From contig CAZSKQ010000009.1 in NCBI GenBank assembly GCA_964607425.1, positions 1 to 64,000 on the forward strand: a stretch of 64,000 nt of DNA, given 5' to 3'. Origin of the DNA: IDS-8 sp964607425 (GTDB taxonomy: Bacteria; Pseudomonadota; Gammaproteobacteria; Steroidobacterales; Woeseiaceae). Positions within the stretch are counted from its first letter, which is position 1. Every line of letters begins with the position of its first letter. The notes beneath the pieces were generated by a model. That model searched no databases, was not told the origin of the DNA, and worked only from the letters and a program-made list of their open reading frames with translations. The position numbers were made by a program, and so were the translations under genes. Below, in pieces: positions 26,068 to 35,793 of the stretch.

Positions 26068-26592
26068 CTATGGCGCTATCCGATGGGCCGCTGCGATACA
26101 GGAAGCCTGGTCGTACATGCCCGCCATCAGGTTCAGCACGCGCGATACGTCGTCCAGGGTGTATTCCGTGGAGATCGATCGCGTCAGGGTAAGCAGGAGC
26201 TCGCGGCGAAATTCGGCGAAGCGGTCCGTGACTTCCCGCCCGAGTGCCGTCACCACGTAGGTGACGCCTTTCTTGCTGTCGCCGTTCCCGGCCTTTTCGA
26301 TTACGCCGGCCTTGACCAGCTTGCGGATGCCGTACTGCAGGTTGGACTGGTCGTCGCGGTTCAGCAGGCGGCCGATCTCGGAAATACTCTTCGGCCGGTT
26401 GTGCATGCGGACCACGTGCAGCACGGCCGCGTCGGCGCCGGAGAAGGCCTGGTCGCTGCAGCACGCCATGCAGTCGGATCGCCAGCGGTCGAAGGCCGCC
26501 GACACCCGCAGGATGGAGAATTCCAGCTCTGTCAGCTGCACTTCGTATTCGTTGTCGGCCAGGTGCCAGTGCTTGTCGAGGGCGGTCGTCAT
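26068..26592 (-). CDS. MarR-like winged-helix transcriptional regulator
   Basis: 174-aa winged-helix protein. The recognition region is SISEIGRLLNRDDQSNLQYGIRKLVKAGVIEKAG, followed by a beta-wing KKGVTYVVTALG. The N-terminal helix carries DCMACCSDQAFSGADAAVLHVVRMHNRP; its two adjacent cysteines (CMACC) could be a redox or metal switch, which is speculation. It is divergent from NCS1 permease 2 and first in the cofE-cofD-araC direction. No purine-rich RBS precedes the ATG, and the best -10 (TATAGT, 26602-26607) lies only about 10 nt away, so its mRNA may be nearly leaderless. It is a candidate repressor of both permease regions. Confidence 0.85.
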   Translation of the reverse strand: MTTALDKHWHLADNEYEVQLTELEFSILRVSAAFDRWRSDCMACCSDQAFSGADAAVLHVVRMHNRPKSISEIGRLLNRDDQSNLQYGIRKLVKAGVIEKAGNGDSKKGVTYVVTALGREVTDRFAEFRRELLLTLTRSISTEYTLDDVSRVLNLMAGMYDQASCIAAAHRIAP

Positions 26593-26601
26593 GGGGGATT
26601 G

Positions 26602-26627
26602 ACTATAGCACAGCGTCTGTCATGCTA
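26602..26627. promoter_or_regulatory. Divergent promoter/operator between marR and permease 2
   Basis: An inverted repeat TAGCA-N12-TGCTA spans 26606-26627. On the minus strand TATAGT (26602-26607) is a good -10 for marR and overlaps the left arm. The octamer ATAGCACA (26605-26612) recurs at 8539-8546 in the other divergent region of the cluster. The symmetry and position suit a MarR-type operator with autoregulation. Confidence 0.45.
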
Positions 26628-26697
26628 CTAAAATCGCAGATTAAAATAATATTAAAAATACCAACAAGATCGTTGCTCAGCGAAAAAGGGGACTGTG

Positions 26698-28131
26698 ATG
26701 GAATCCAATCAACTCAACAAAAAAATGGAAGACCATGCCCTGGAGCCGGTGCCCGACTCCGAGCGGCAGAACTGGCTCAGCCTGTCCTGGAATACCGCGG
26801 GGATCGTCACGACACTGATCCAGCTGTTCCTGGGCGCGCTGGTCGCCTTCGTCGCGGGCTTGCAGATCGCGATAATGGCCGGCGTCTTCGTTGTCATCAT
26901 CGGGTTCCTGATGGGCTGGGGCGTCGGCCATATCGGGTACCGGAGGGGTTGCTCCAGCACGCTTATTTCGCGTACCTACGGCCTCGGCAAGCGCGGGTCC
27001 GTGCTTGCCTCGGCGATCTTCGGCTTCATGATCATCGGCTTTGTCGCCATCGAGAACGCCTTGCTCTACAAGGGTTTCCTGTTTTTCTTCGAAATCCAGG
27101 ACACGATCGGCAGCAAGGTTCTCATCTACGGGCTCATGACCGCGGCATGGATCCTGCTGACGGCGTTCGGCTTCGAGCTCGTGGCTCGTGTGTCCTCCGT
27201 TACGCTGATCGCGTTCCTGCTCGTCCTCGTGTGGATGATGGTCGACATCGTGCTGCAATCGGGACAGTCGTTCACGCAGGCATTGACCTTCGGCACGCAG
27301 TTGCCGGCGGAAGCGATAGCGGCCATGGGCATCGACAGCAACCTGGACAAGTTTATCTTCTGCGTGAACGTGCTGATCGGCTCCGCGGGGGCGCTGGCGC
27401 TGGTGGACGGTGACTTCGGGCGCTATGCAAAGCGCTCTCGCGATATCGGCATAGCCGCGCTGATCGGGAATATCTCCATGTCGATCGTGATGCTGACGAT
27501 CGGCGGTATGGTCATGTTCGCGGGTATGGGTGCCATCGTCGATTACTTCGTTGCCGTTCGCGGCATGGACGTGGGAGCGGCGCAGCAGCTCGCGTTGCAG
27601 AGCCCGGACAGCATCGCTTCCGCCTTCATCATCTTCGGCGGCGTGCTGGGCGCGGTATTGATGGTGCTGGCCCAGTCCAAGGCCCAGGTGCTGAATACCT
27701 ACAGCGGCTCACTGGCATTGACGAACCTGTTCGACGTGGCGTTCAACTGGCGTCCGGGCCGCTTCGTATTCGTCGTGCTGGCGAACGTGATCGGGCTGGT
27801 GATGCTGTACGGCGAGATACTGGCCCTCGTAAATGCCTGGATTACGATCCTCGGCGTGATGACGACGGCGCTGGCATCGGTGATGATCTGCGACTATTTC
27901 ATCGTGCGTCCGAAGCTCGGTGAAACCGATATCAGCAAACACCGGGAGGAGGCCGTCAACTGGTCGGGCGTGATCTCCGTGGTGGCGGCGACGGTGCTGG
28001 CACACTACGTTCTGAATCGCTACCAGCCGGTCGAGTTTTTCACCTCGGCGATCACGGTCTTCATCCTCTACCCCACACTGCGCCTGGTGGTCATGAGGAA
28101 GCCGGACTCGCCGACGGAAGAGCCTGCCTGA
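26698..28131 (+). CDS. NCS1-family permease 2
   Basis: 477-aa, 12-helix paralogue of the permease at 8673. The two share the N-terminal pattern DHALE-VPD-ER-NWL, IENALLYKGFLFFF and LVLAQSKAQVLN-like segments. The ATG at 26698 follows AAGGGGA at about 5-6 nt; a GTG at 26695 also exists. It has its own divergent promoter with marR, unlike permease 1, which heads the catabolic operon. Two paralogues may differ in affinity or carry substrate and a related intermediate. It converges on TonB receptor 2. Confidence 0.9.
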   Translation: MESNQLNKKMEDHALEPVPDSERQNWLSLSWNTAGIVTTLIQLFLGALVAFVAGLQIAIMAGVFVVIIGFLMGWGVGHIGYRRGCSSTLISRTYGLGKRGSVLASAIFGFMIIGFVAIENALLYKGFLFFFEIQDTIGSKVLIYGLMTAAWILLTAFGFELVARVSSVTLIAFLLVLVWMMVDIVLQSGQSFTQALTFGTQLPAEAIAAMGIDSNLDKFIFCVNVLIGSAGALALVDGDFGRYAKRSRDIGIAALIGNISMSIVMLTIGGMVMFAGMGAIVDYFVAVRGMDVGAAQQLALQSPDSIASAFIIFGGVLGAVLMVLAQSKAQVLNTYSGSLALTNLFDVAFNWRPGRFVFVVLANVIGLVMLYGEILALVNAWITILGVMTTALASVMICDYFIVRPKLGETDISKHREEAVNWSGVISVVAATVLAHYVLNRYQPVEFFTSAITVFILYPTLRLVVMRKPDSPTEEPA

Positions 28132-28208
28132 AGCACGGAAGCCGCATCGGCACGCGGCCGGCGCTCGAGGGCATGGTGCCCGCGGGCGCCGGCGCGGCAT
28201 TGCAGTGG

Positions 28209-30554
28209 TCAGAACCGGTAGCGGCCGTTGATGCCGAACGTGCGGGGCTGGGCCGCGACTATCGATTGCGGGTCCTGGAACGTGCCGATACCGTCATAGA
28301 CGGCAAGCTCGTCAAAGACGTTCTGTGCGAATACGCCTACCGTGAGGTTCTCCGTCATGTCGACGCTGGCGAACAGGTCGACCAGCGTGTAGGAATCGAG
28401 CTCTATGTTGAACGGGCTGGTCGGTACGAACTCGGTGTTGGTGGAGTCGCGCCACCTTACATCGGCGATGAACGAGGCCGGCCGCTGCCATACCGTGGCA
28501 TCGAAGCGCAGCGAACTGTATAGCTGGAGGTCGGGGGTGTTCGGTATCTCGTCGCCTTCCCTGCCGACGATTACAAATGGCGAGGCACCCGGCAGGACCG
28601 GCTGGTCTTCCGTGAGCTCGTGCGAGAACAGCCAGGTGCCGGTCAGGCTCCAGCTCAGGTTCTCCACGAGCAGTGTGTTCAACGACCATTCCAGCCCGTT
28701 CACTTCCGCCGCACCGCCGTTGGTCGTGAACGGAATGTTGCCGAGGGGATCGCGCGGCTCGACCTGGATGTCATCCCAGTCGATCATGAACAGCGCGGCA
28801 TTGAACTGCACCCGGGTGCCCAGCCACCGGGATTTGATGCCGATCTCGTAGTTCACCAGCTCGTCCGAGTCGAACGTCGCCGGTATGCCGTCCGCGAACG
28901 GCTGGTTTGCGTTGTTGACGCCGCCGACGCGGAAGCCCTCGGAGTACAGGGCGTACAGCATCATGTCGTCGCTTACATCATAAGAGAGGCTGACCTTCGG
29001 CGTTACGCTATCGCCTTCCTGCTGCACCAGCCCGATGCCGTTGCCGTTGACCGTGGTACCGATGACGGTGCCCGCGGGCGGCCCCACGCTCGCGAAGAAG
29101 CCGTGCGTCGTGGCCTGGACCGAATCGATCTCGGCGTCGAACCAGCGCAGGCCGGCCAGGAGCTGCCAGCGTTCGGCGAATTCGAAGGTGGCCTCGCCGA
29201 ACAGCGCACGCTGCTCGACCTCGTCGTTGCGGAAGCGGCCGAAAACCGCGGTCCCGCCGAAGAGAAAGGCATCGTTGGCATTCGCCGGATCCCAGGCGAC
29301 CTCGTTACCCGAGCCGTCGGTCGGAATGACCCGTACCTCGAAATCATTGTCGTCTTTCTGGTAGTAGGCGCCCGCGACGAAGTTCAACGGGCCGTCGAAA
29401 GACGAGCTGAAGCGGCCCTCGAACGCGGTCGTCACATATTTCTGGGGTTGTGTCGTCACGGCGATCAGCGGCGCGTTGAAAGACAGCAGGATAGGAGTGC
29501 TGTCGAAGTTGAAGAGGATTTCGTGCTCGAAGCGCGACGCGATTCCGGTAAACGTGCCGAAGCCGGCATCGTAGCTCAGCGTGGCGCCGAGGAGCTCGAC
29601 GTCGTCGTCGCGGTCGCTGCGGGTGATGTCGGTATTCACGAAGTCCTCGGTCGGGGTCAGCGGCGGCAGCCCGGGTATGGGCGCGTACCCCGGGTTGCCC
29701 GGCAGGTTTGCGATCTCGGCCGGCTGCTCGGGCCAGGCAGGGACGCCCGGGGCCGTGAAGCGGGGAGAACCGTCCACATCCATCGACTGGTTCAGGTACA
29801 GAAGGTCCAAAGTCCAGGCTTCGGACGGTATCCACTGCAGGCTCACCCGGCCGCCGGTGACCTCGACGCTGTTGATGTCCTCGACCAGCGTGAACTCGCC
29901 GTTCAGTTGGCGCCGCGGCTGGTCGATCCAGCCGTCACGGTCTTCGGTGTAGCCGACGATGCGCAAGCCGAGCGTGTCCTGCACCAACGGTATGTTCAGC
30001 ATGCCGTTTACGAAGTAACCTTCGCCGCCCTCGCTGATCGTCGACAGGTCGGCGTTCACTGCTGCGTCGAAAGCCTCCGGGTCCGGCCGGTTCGGGATGA
30101 AACGGATATTTCCCGCCATGGAGTTGGCGCCGTAAAGCGTTCCCTGCGGGCCATTCAGCACTTCCACGCGCGCCATGTCGACCAGCCGGATCGGCGCATT
30201 CTTGCCGCCGCCGTCCTGCTGGTCGCTGGCGGTGATGACGTATTCATCGAAATAGGAGCCGACGACCGCCGGCCCGTTGCCGTTGATGCCGCGGATGATG
30301 TATTCCTTGTCACCGGGACCGAGATCCTGGAACTGGAGCCCCGGTATGCTCGCGGCGAAGCTTTCGAAATCGAACTGGCGCCGCGCCTCCATCTCCGCTT
30401 CGCCGAGCACGTGCACCGATTGTGCGATCTGCTGTACGGCAATTTCACCGCGTTTGGTCGCGGTGACGACGATTTCCTCTATTTCCGCCGCGGCCGCCGG
30501 AACGGCAACAGCGATTCCCACGAACAATAACGCCAAGAGCCTCGCGTGTTTCAT
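28209..30554 (-). CDS. TonB-dependent outer-membrane receptor 2
   Basis: 781-aa receptor with a signal peptide (about residues 1-22, ending VPAAAA), a plug starting EEIVVTATKRGE and containing VEVLNGPQGTLYGANSMAGNI, and a barrel ending GRYRF with a terminal Phe. The ATG at 30554 is preceded by GGGGGA; the frame from 30593 adds 13 unlikely residues. It converges on NCS1 permease 2 and may form an uptake pair with it across the two membranes. It is only distantly like receptor 1. Confidence 0.92.
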   Translation of the reverse strand: MKHARLLALLFVGIAVAVPAAAAEIEEIVVTATKRGEIAVQQIAQSVHVLGEAEMEARRQFDFESFAASIPGLQFQDLGPGDKEYIIRGINGNGPAVVGSYFDEYVITASDQQDGGGKNAPIRLVDMARVEVLNGPQGTLYGANSMAGNIRFIPNRPDPEAFDAAVNADLSTISEGGEGYFVNGMLNIPLVQDTLGLRIVGYTEDRDGWIDQPRRQLNGEFTLVEDINSVEVTGGRVSLQWIPSEAWTLDLLYLNQSMDVDGSPRFTAPGVPAWPEQPAEIANLPGNPGYAPIPGLPPLTPTEDFVNTDITRSDRDDDVELLGATLSYDAGFGTFTGIASRFEHEILFNFDSTPILLSFNAPLIAVTTQPQKYVTTAFEGRFSSSFDGPLNFVAGAYYQKDDNDFEVRVIPTDGSGNEVAWDPANANDAFLFGGTAVFGRFRNDEVEQRALFGEATFEFAERWQLLAGLRWFDAEIDSVQATTHGFFASVGPPAGTVIGTTVNGNGIGLVQQEGDSVTPKVSLSYDVSDDMMLYALYSEGFRVGGVNNANQPFADGIPATFDSDELVNYEIGIKSRWLGTRVQFNAALFMIDWDDIQVEPRDPLGNIPFTTNGGAAEVNGLEWSLNTLLVENLSWSLTGTWLFSHELTEDQPVLPGASPFVIVGREGDEIPNTPDLQLYSSLRFDATVWQRPASFIADVRWRDSTNTEFVPTSPFNIELDSYTLVDLFASVDMTENLTVGVFAQNVFDELAVYDGIGTFQDPQSIVAAQPRTFGINGRYRF

Positions 30555-30619
30555 ATGTCCCCCGCATGGGTACTGTTGAAAACTGCGTCGCATCCTTGCG
30601 GCACCGGTACTCCGACTGG

Positions 30620-30648
30620 CGGATAGCCGCGGCGCGGAGCGGTGTAAA
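30620..30648 (-). promoter_or_regulatory. Weak promoter candidate for TonB receptor 2
   Basis: On the minus strand TTTACA (30643-30648) and TATCCG (30620-30625) are 17 bp apart, about 66 nt before the receptor start. The -35 is good and the -10 poor. The rest of the 30555-30813 spacer holds nothing else I can identify. Confidence 0.28.
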
Positions 30649-30813
30649 GGAGAATCTCAGGCGGTCGGGAGTACGGCGGTAACGAGCTTATACGCCCGGT
30701 CAACCGCTGGCGGCGAAGGCTGCTGCCGCGTCCCCCAGGTTGGCTTTAGAATACGACCAGCTCGTGAGCGTGTCCAGCAGCCTGTCGAGGAATGAGCGGG
30801 CCGGTTTCGGCGG

Positions 30814-31128
30814 TCAGTGTTCGGGCGCCCGCGCAAGCGATTCGATGAACGCCGCCTTGCGCGGATCGGCGTAAAACGAGCTCGCGAGCATGATGTAGCC
30901 CTTGCAGCCGTTGCTTGTCTCGATCAGGTAGAGCGTCGCATCGTCGCCCGGGTCCGTGCCCATGTCGACGGACTGGCTCCAGACGATCCGGGCGTCGCCG
31001 CAGCCGAAGCGCTCGCCGGTTTCCTGGCAGTGAAGCGTTTCGTCTTCGATGGCGAAGTTGAGCGTATAGCCGCGGGACTCGGCGTCGCGCAGCAGCTTCG
31101 AAATGTCGTTCGAGCGTTCTTCCGGCAT
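30814..31128 (-). CDS. Small conserved hypothetical protein
   Basis: 104 aa, starting MPEERSNDISKLL; a longer frame to 31281 overlaps the divergent aidB leader and is less likely. It has a helix followed by a compact beta-rich part (RGYTLNFAIED, LHCQETGERF, DGDDATLYLIET-like strand, KGYIMLASSF). It loosely resembles short proteins often mis-annotated as phosphoribosylpyrophosphate synthetase in Bacteroidetes. No catalytic motif is evident and the function is unknown. It is divergent from the AidB-like gene, with about 76 bp between starts. Confidence 0.65.
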   Translation of the reverse strand: MPEERSNDISKLLRDAESRGYTLNFAIEDETLHCQETGERFGCGDARIVWSQSVDMGTDPGDDATLYLIETSNGCKGYIMLASSFYADPRKAAFIESLARAPEH

Positions 31129-31204
31129 GCCCCTAGAGTAGCCTCGACAGGGCCAATTGTGAAATCCTTTGTCACCCTCGCACCCGCGCGAATGGAAAAG
31201 ACTC

Positions 31205-32851
31205 ATGAGGAACCGAAATCCCCGCACCCGCCTGGCAACGCACGAGGTCACCAACCAGCCCGCACCATTCGAGGACATCAACCTTTACCAGGCAGACAGG
31301 CCTTTGCAGGAAGCCGTCCAGCGCGAAGGCGGGGCTTGGGCCGCGGACGCCTGCAACGCGCTCGGCGAGCGTGCCGGCTCCGCGGCGGTACAGGAATGGT
31401 CCGAACGGGCCAATGGCAACCCGCCGCGCCTGCGCGCGTTCGATCGCTTCGGCCAGCGCCTGGACGAGGTCGAATTCCACCCCGATTATCATCGGCTGAT
31501 GACGCTCGGGCTGGAAGCGGGCGTCAGCGCCATCGCGTGGACGAGCGGGCAGGGCGGTCACGTCGCCCACGGCGCGCTGCTGTACCTGCTGACGCAGGCG
31601 GACGCCGGCGTGTGCTGTCCGCTCTCAATGACTTACGCCGCTGTCGCCGCCCTGCGGCACCAGCCGGACTTGGCGGCGGAGTGGGAGCCGCGCATCACGG
31701 CGGCGGCGTACGACGGGCGCAGCATCCCGGCCGCGGAGAAGACCGGCGCCACCATCGGCATGGCGATGACGGAAAAGCAGGGCGGCTCGGACGTGCGCGC
31801 CAACACGACCCGCGCCGCCCGGGCTGCGGCGGCCGGCGAGTTCGAGCTCACGGGGCATAAATGGTTCTGCTCCGCGCCAATGAGCGATGCGTTTCTCGCC
31901 CTGGCGCAGACCGGAATCGGCCTTTCCTGCTTCCTGGTTCCGCGGTGGCGGCCCGACGGCACGCGTAACGCGATACGCCTCGTGCGCCTCAAGGACAAGC
32001 TGGGCGACCGCTCCAATGCATCGGCGGAGATCGAGTTCGATGCCGCGTGGGCCCGGCTCGTTGGCGAGGAGGGGCACGGGGTTCGCACCATCATCGACAT
32101 GGTGCAGGGCACCCGCCTCGACTGCCTGCTCGGTTCGGCCGGGTTGATGCGCGCGGCTCTCGCGAACGCGATCCATCATTGCTCGAAACGGCGCGCCTTT
32201 GGCCGCGAACTGGTTCGCCACGAGGCGATGGCACGGGTGCTGGCCGACCTGGCGCTGGAGCAGGAAGCGTCACTGGGGCTGGCATTTCGCGTGGCGCGCG
32301 CATTCGACGGGGCCGCGGATATCGAGCACGAAGCCGCGCTGGCCCGCGTCCTGACGCCCATCGCCAAGTACTGGACCTGCAAGCGGGCCCCGGGATTCAT
32401 CTTCGAGGCGATGGAATGCCTGGGCGGGAACGGCTACGTCGAGGAGTCGCCCTTGCCGCGGCTGTTCCGGCAGGCGCCGGTCAACAGCATCTGGGAAGGT
32501 TCGGGCAACGTGATCGCGCTCGATACGCTGCGCGCGATCGGACGCCATCCGGAAGCCCTGGAGGCGCTGTTCGCCGAGCTCGATGGCGCCCGCGGCTTCG
32601 ATGAGCGGCTGGATCGGCATGTGCGGGTACTCAAGGCCGCGACGGCCGACCTTGGCGAGGCGAACGCCCGCCGCTTCGTGGAGTCGATGGCGCTAGCGTT
32701 CCAGGCCGCGAACCTGGCACGTACCGCGCCCGGGTTTGTCGCCGAGGCGTTCGTGCGCACGCGCTTTTGCGGCGGCGGTTACACCTACGGCGCTTTCGCC
32801 GGCGACCTCGACACCGCGGCCCTCATCGAACGCGCGTTACCCCCGATGTAA
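31205..32851 (+). CDS. aidB: AidB-type acyl-CoA dehydrogenase
   Basis: 548-aa flavoprotein of the AidB family, near the length of E. coli AidB (541 aa), which is linked to protection against alkylating agents and binds DNA. Signatures are TNQPAPFEDINLY at the N-terminus, AMTEKQGGSDVRANT (flavin-binding loop), GHKWFCSAPMSDAFL and ECLGGNGYVEES. The ATG at 31205 gives MRNRNPRTR; the frame from 31169 adds 12 residues without better support. An isovaleryl-CoA dehydrogenase-like catabolic role remains possible. Confidence 0.88.
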   Translation: MRNRNPRTRLATHEVTNQPAPFEDINLYQADRPLQEAVQREGGAWAADACNALGERAGSAAVQEWSERANGNPPRLRAFDRFGQRLDEVEFHPDYHRLMTLGLEAGVSAIAWTSGQGGHVAHGALLYLLTQADAGVCCPLSMTYAAVAALRHQPDLAAEWEPRITAAAYDGRSIPAAEKTGATIGMAMTEKQGGSDVRANTTRAARAAAAGEFELTGHKWFCSAPMSDAFLALAQTGIGLSCFLVPRWRPDGTRNAIRLVRLKDKLGDRSNASAEIEFDAAWARLVGEEGHGVRTIIDMVQGTRLDCLLGSAGLMRAALANAIHHCSKRRAFGRELVRHEAMARVLADLALEQEASLGLAFRVARAFDGAADIEHEAALARVLTPIAKYWTCKRAPGFIFEAMECLGGNGYVEESPLPRLFRQAPVNSIWEGSGNVIALDTLRAIGRHPEALEALFAELDGARGFDERLDRHVRVLKAATADLGEANARRFVESMALAFQAANLARTAPGFVAEAFVRTRFCGGGYTYGAFAGDLDTAALIERALPPM

Positions 32852-33011
32852 CGCCCGTTCCCCCGACCGAACGTCCATTGCCCATGCAGGAGCCCGCACC
32901 GCGGGCGACCGGCGCCCAACGTCAGCACCGCCGATACGACTCCCCGCAACCGGGGAAGCCGCCAGCCGTGCAAGTAGCGGACCGCAGTGGCGATCACTAC
33001 AATGGCCGCAC

Positions 33012-33934
<923 letters not shown>

Positions 33935-33938
<4 letters not shown>

Positions 33939-34696
33939 ACTGGTACGGCACCGCTGCCATCTACAAATTCGAGATGGCGCGCATGTGGCGTACCGCGTTC
34001 CAGAGCATTCTCTCGCCGGTAATCTCGACCGCCCTGTACTTCGTGGTGTTCGGCGCCGCGATCGGTTCGCGGATCGACGAAGTCGAAGGGGTTGGCTACG
34101 GTTCGTTCATCGTGCCCGGGTTGATCATGCTGATGCTCCTCACGCAAAGCATCTCCAACGCGTCATTCGGTATCTACTTTCCGCGCTTCACCGGTACGAT
34201 CTACGAGATTCTCTCGGCCCCGGTGTCCTTTGTGGAGATCCTGCTGGGCTATGTCGGCGCTGCCGCAACCAAGTCGATCATCCTTGGCGGTATCATCCTG
34301 GCTACCGCTCACCTGTTCGTGCCCGTCCAGATCATGCACCCATTCTGGATGCTCCTGTTCCTTGTGCTGACAGCCGTGTCGTTCTGCCTGTTCGGGTTCA
34401 TACTCGGTATCTGGGCGGACGGGTTCGAGAAGCTGCAGATCGTGCCGATGCTCATTGTCATGCCGCTCGCGTTCCTCGGCGGCACCTTTTACTCCATCGA
34501 CATGCTGCCGCCGTTCTGGCAGACGGTAACGCTGTTCAATCCGGTGGTCTACCTGATCAGCGGGTTCCGCTGGAGCTTCTTCGAGAACGCGGACGTCAGC
34601 GTCGCAATGAGCCTCGGGATGACCTGCGCGTTTCTCGTGGTCTGCCTGCTGGTAATCTGGTGGATATTCAAGACGGGTTACCGGTTGAAAACGTGA
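33935..34696 (+). CDS. ABC-2 type permease (YadH-like)
   Basis: 253-aa membrane protein with six predicted helices of the ABC-2 transporter family. It starts MNWYGTAAIYKFEMARMWR, has GSFIVPGLIMLMLL and the family motif region FLGGTFYSIDMLPPFWQ. It is translationally coupled to the ATPase by ATGA and pairs with it as a two-gene exporter resembling E. coli YadGH. Export substrate not deducible. Confidence 0.92.
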
Positions 34697-34706
34697 GGGG
34701 AAGGAC

Positions 34707-35771
34707 ATGGCGATGAGGGGCAAAACAATCGACCGAACGTTCTTCTACCTCCTGCTGCTCGTCGTCACGCTGGCGTTCTGGAAACTGATTTCGGATTTCA
34801 TCATGCCCATTTTCTGGGCCCTGATCCTGTCCGTGCTGTTCCACCCGTTGCAGCGTTACCTGCTCCGGACCATCCCCGACCGTCCGTCGCTCAACGCCTT
34901 TATCACGATGGCAACGATCGTGTTCGCCGTGCTGATCCCGGTGTTCCTGGTAGTGCTCGCCGTGGCTCAGGAGGCCGCGAGTCTTGCCCAGGATATCGAG
35001 GCGGGCAAGATCAACCCACAATCCTGGCTGGCATGGCTGCAGGAGCAGATCCCCGCGCTGGCGCGCCTGCTGGACCGGTTCGGCGTCGAGCTGAGCCAGC
35101 TGCGGGACGGCCTGTCACGGGCTGCCATGGCGTCCGGCACGTGGATGGCGTCGAACGCGCTGGTCATCGGGCAGAATGCACTCGCCTTCTTCCTGCGGCT
35201 CTTCGTCATGCTCTACCTGCTGTATTTCTTCGTGCGCGACGGGAGCATCATGCTGCAACGCGTGCGCCAGGCGCTGCCGCTCGACGAAAACCTGGCGCGG
35301 CATCTCGGCGGCCGCTTCGCCGCCGTGGCGCGGGCGACCCTCAAGGGCACATTCCTGATCGGTGCGATCCAGGGCGCCATTGGCGGCCTCGCCTTCTGGG
35401 CGCTTGATTTGCGCGGCCCGGTTCTGTGGGGCGTGGTGATGGCGTTGTTCTCACTGCTGCCCGCGGTCGGGCCGGCGATCGTGTGGATTCCGGCCGCCAT
35501 CATGCTCATGGCCACCGGTGCGTGGGTGAAGGGCCTGATCCTGGTTGCCATCGGTTCGGTCGTCATCGGGCTCGTCGACAACCTGCTGCGCCCGGTACTC
35601 GTCGGGCGCGATGCGGGGCTGCCCGATTACATCATCCTGCTCGCCACGCTCGGCGGCATTTCGATGTTCGGCCTTTCCGGCGTGCTGATTGGCCCGATCG
35701 TCGCGGCGCTCTTCTTTTCCGTCTGGCACAGTTTCGAGAACCAGCGCAACAGCCCGGAGGCCTTGCCCTAG
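34707..35771 (+). CDS. AI-2E/PerM family membrane protein
   Basis: 354-aa protein with about eight helices of the AI-2E transporter (PerM/YdiK/TqsA) family. Landmarks are FWALILSVLFHPLQ near the N-terminus, a soluble segment after helix 3, and the conserved C-terminal region DNLLRPVLVGRDAGLPDYIILLATLGGISMFG. Relatives export autoinducer-2 or act as Na+/H+ antiporters, so the substrate stays open. GAGGGGAAGG provides a strong RBS; it lies 10 nt after the ABC permease. Confidence 0.9.
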   Translation: MAMRGKTIDRTFFYLLLLVVTLAFWKLISDFIMPIFWALILSVLFHPLQRYLLRTIPDRPSLNAFITMATIVFAVLIPVFLVVLAVAQEAASLAQDIEAGKINPQSWLAWLQEQIPALARLLDRFGVELSQLRDGLSRAAMASGTWMASNALVIGQNALAFFLRLFVMLYLLYFFVRDGSIMLQRVRQALPLDENLARHLGGRFAAVARATLKGTFLIGAIQGAIGGLAFWALDLRGPVLWGVVMALFSLLPAVGPAIVWIPAAIMLMATGAWVKGLILVAIGSVVIGLVDNLLRPVLVGRDAGLPDYIILLATLGGISMFGLSGVLIGPIVAALFFSVWHSFENQRNSPEALP

Positions 35772-35793
35772 CCCGGGCTAGCGCGCCTGTGCC

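Noticed and set aside
28132..28208. Bidirectional terminator between permease 2 and TonB receptor 2
   Set aside because: Only a 5-bp stem (GGGCA-TGG-TGCCC) with no T run; too weak.
28620..30530. Long plus-strand ORF (636 codons) opposite TonB receptor 2
   Set aside because: Antisense shadow of a receptor with signal peptide, plug and barrel end.
32852..33011. Hidden small gene in the 160-bp aidB-ABC spacer
   Set aside because: No frame with an RBS and sensible composition seen.
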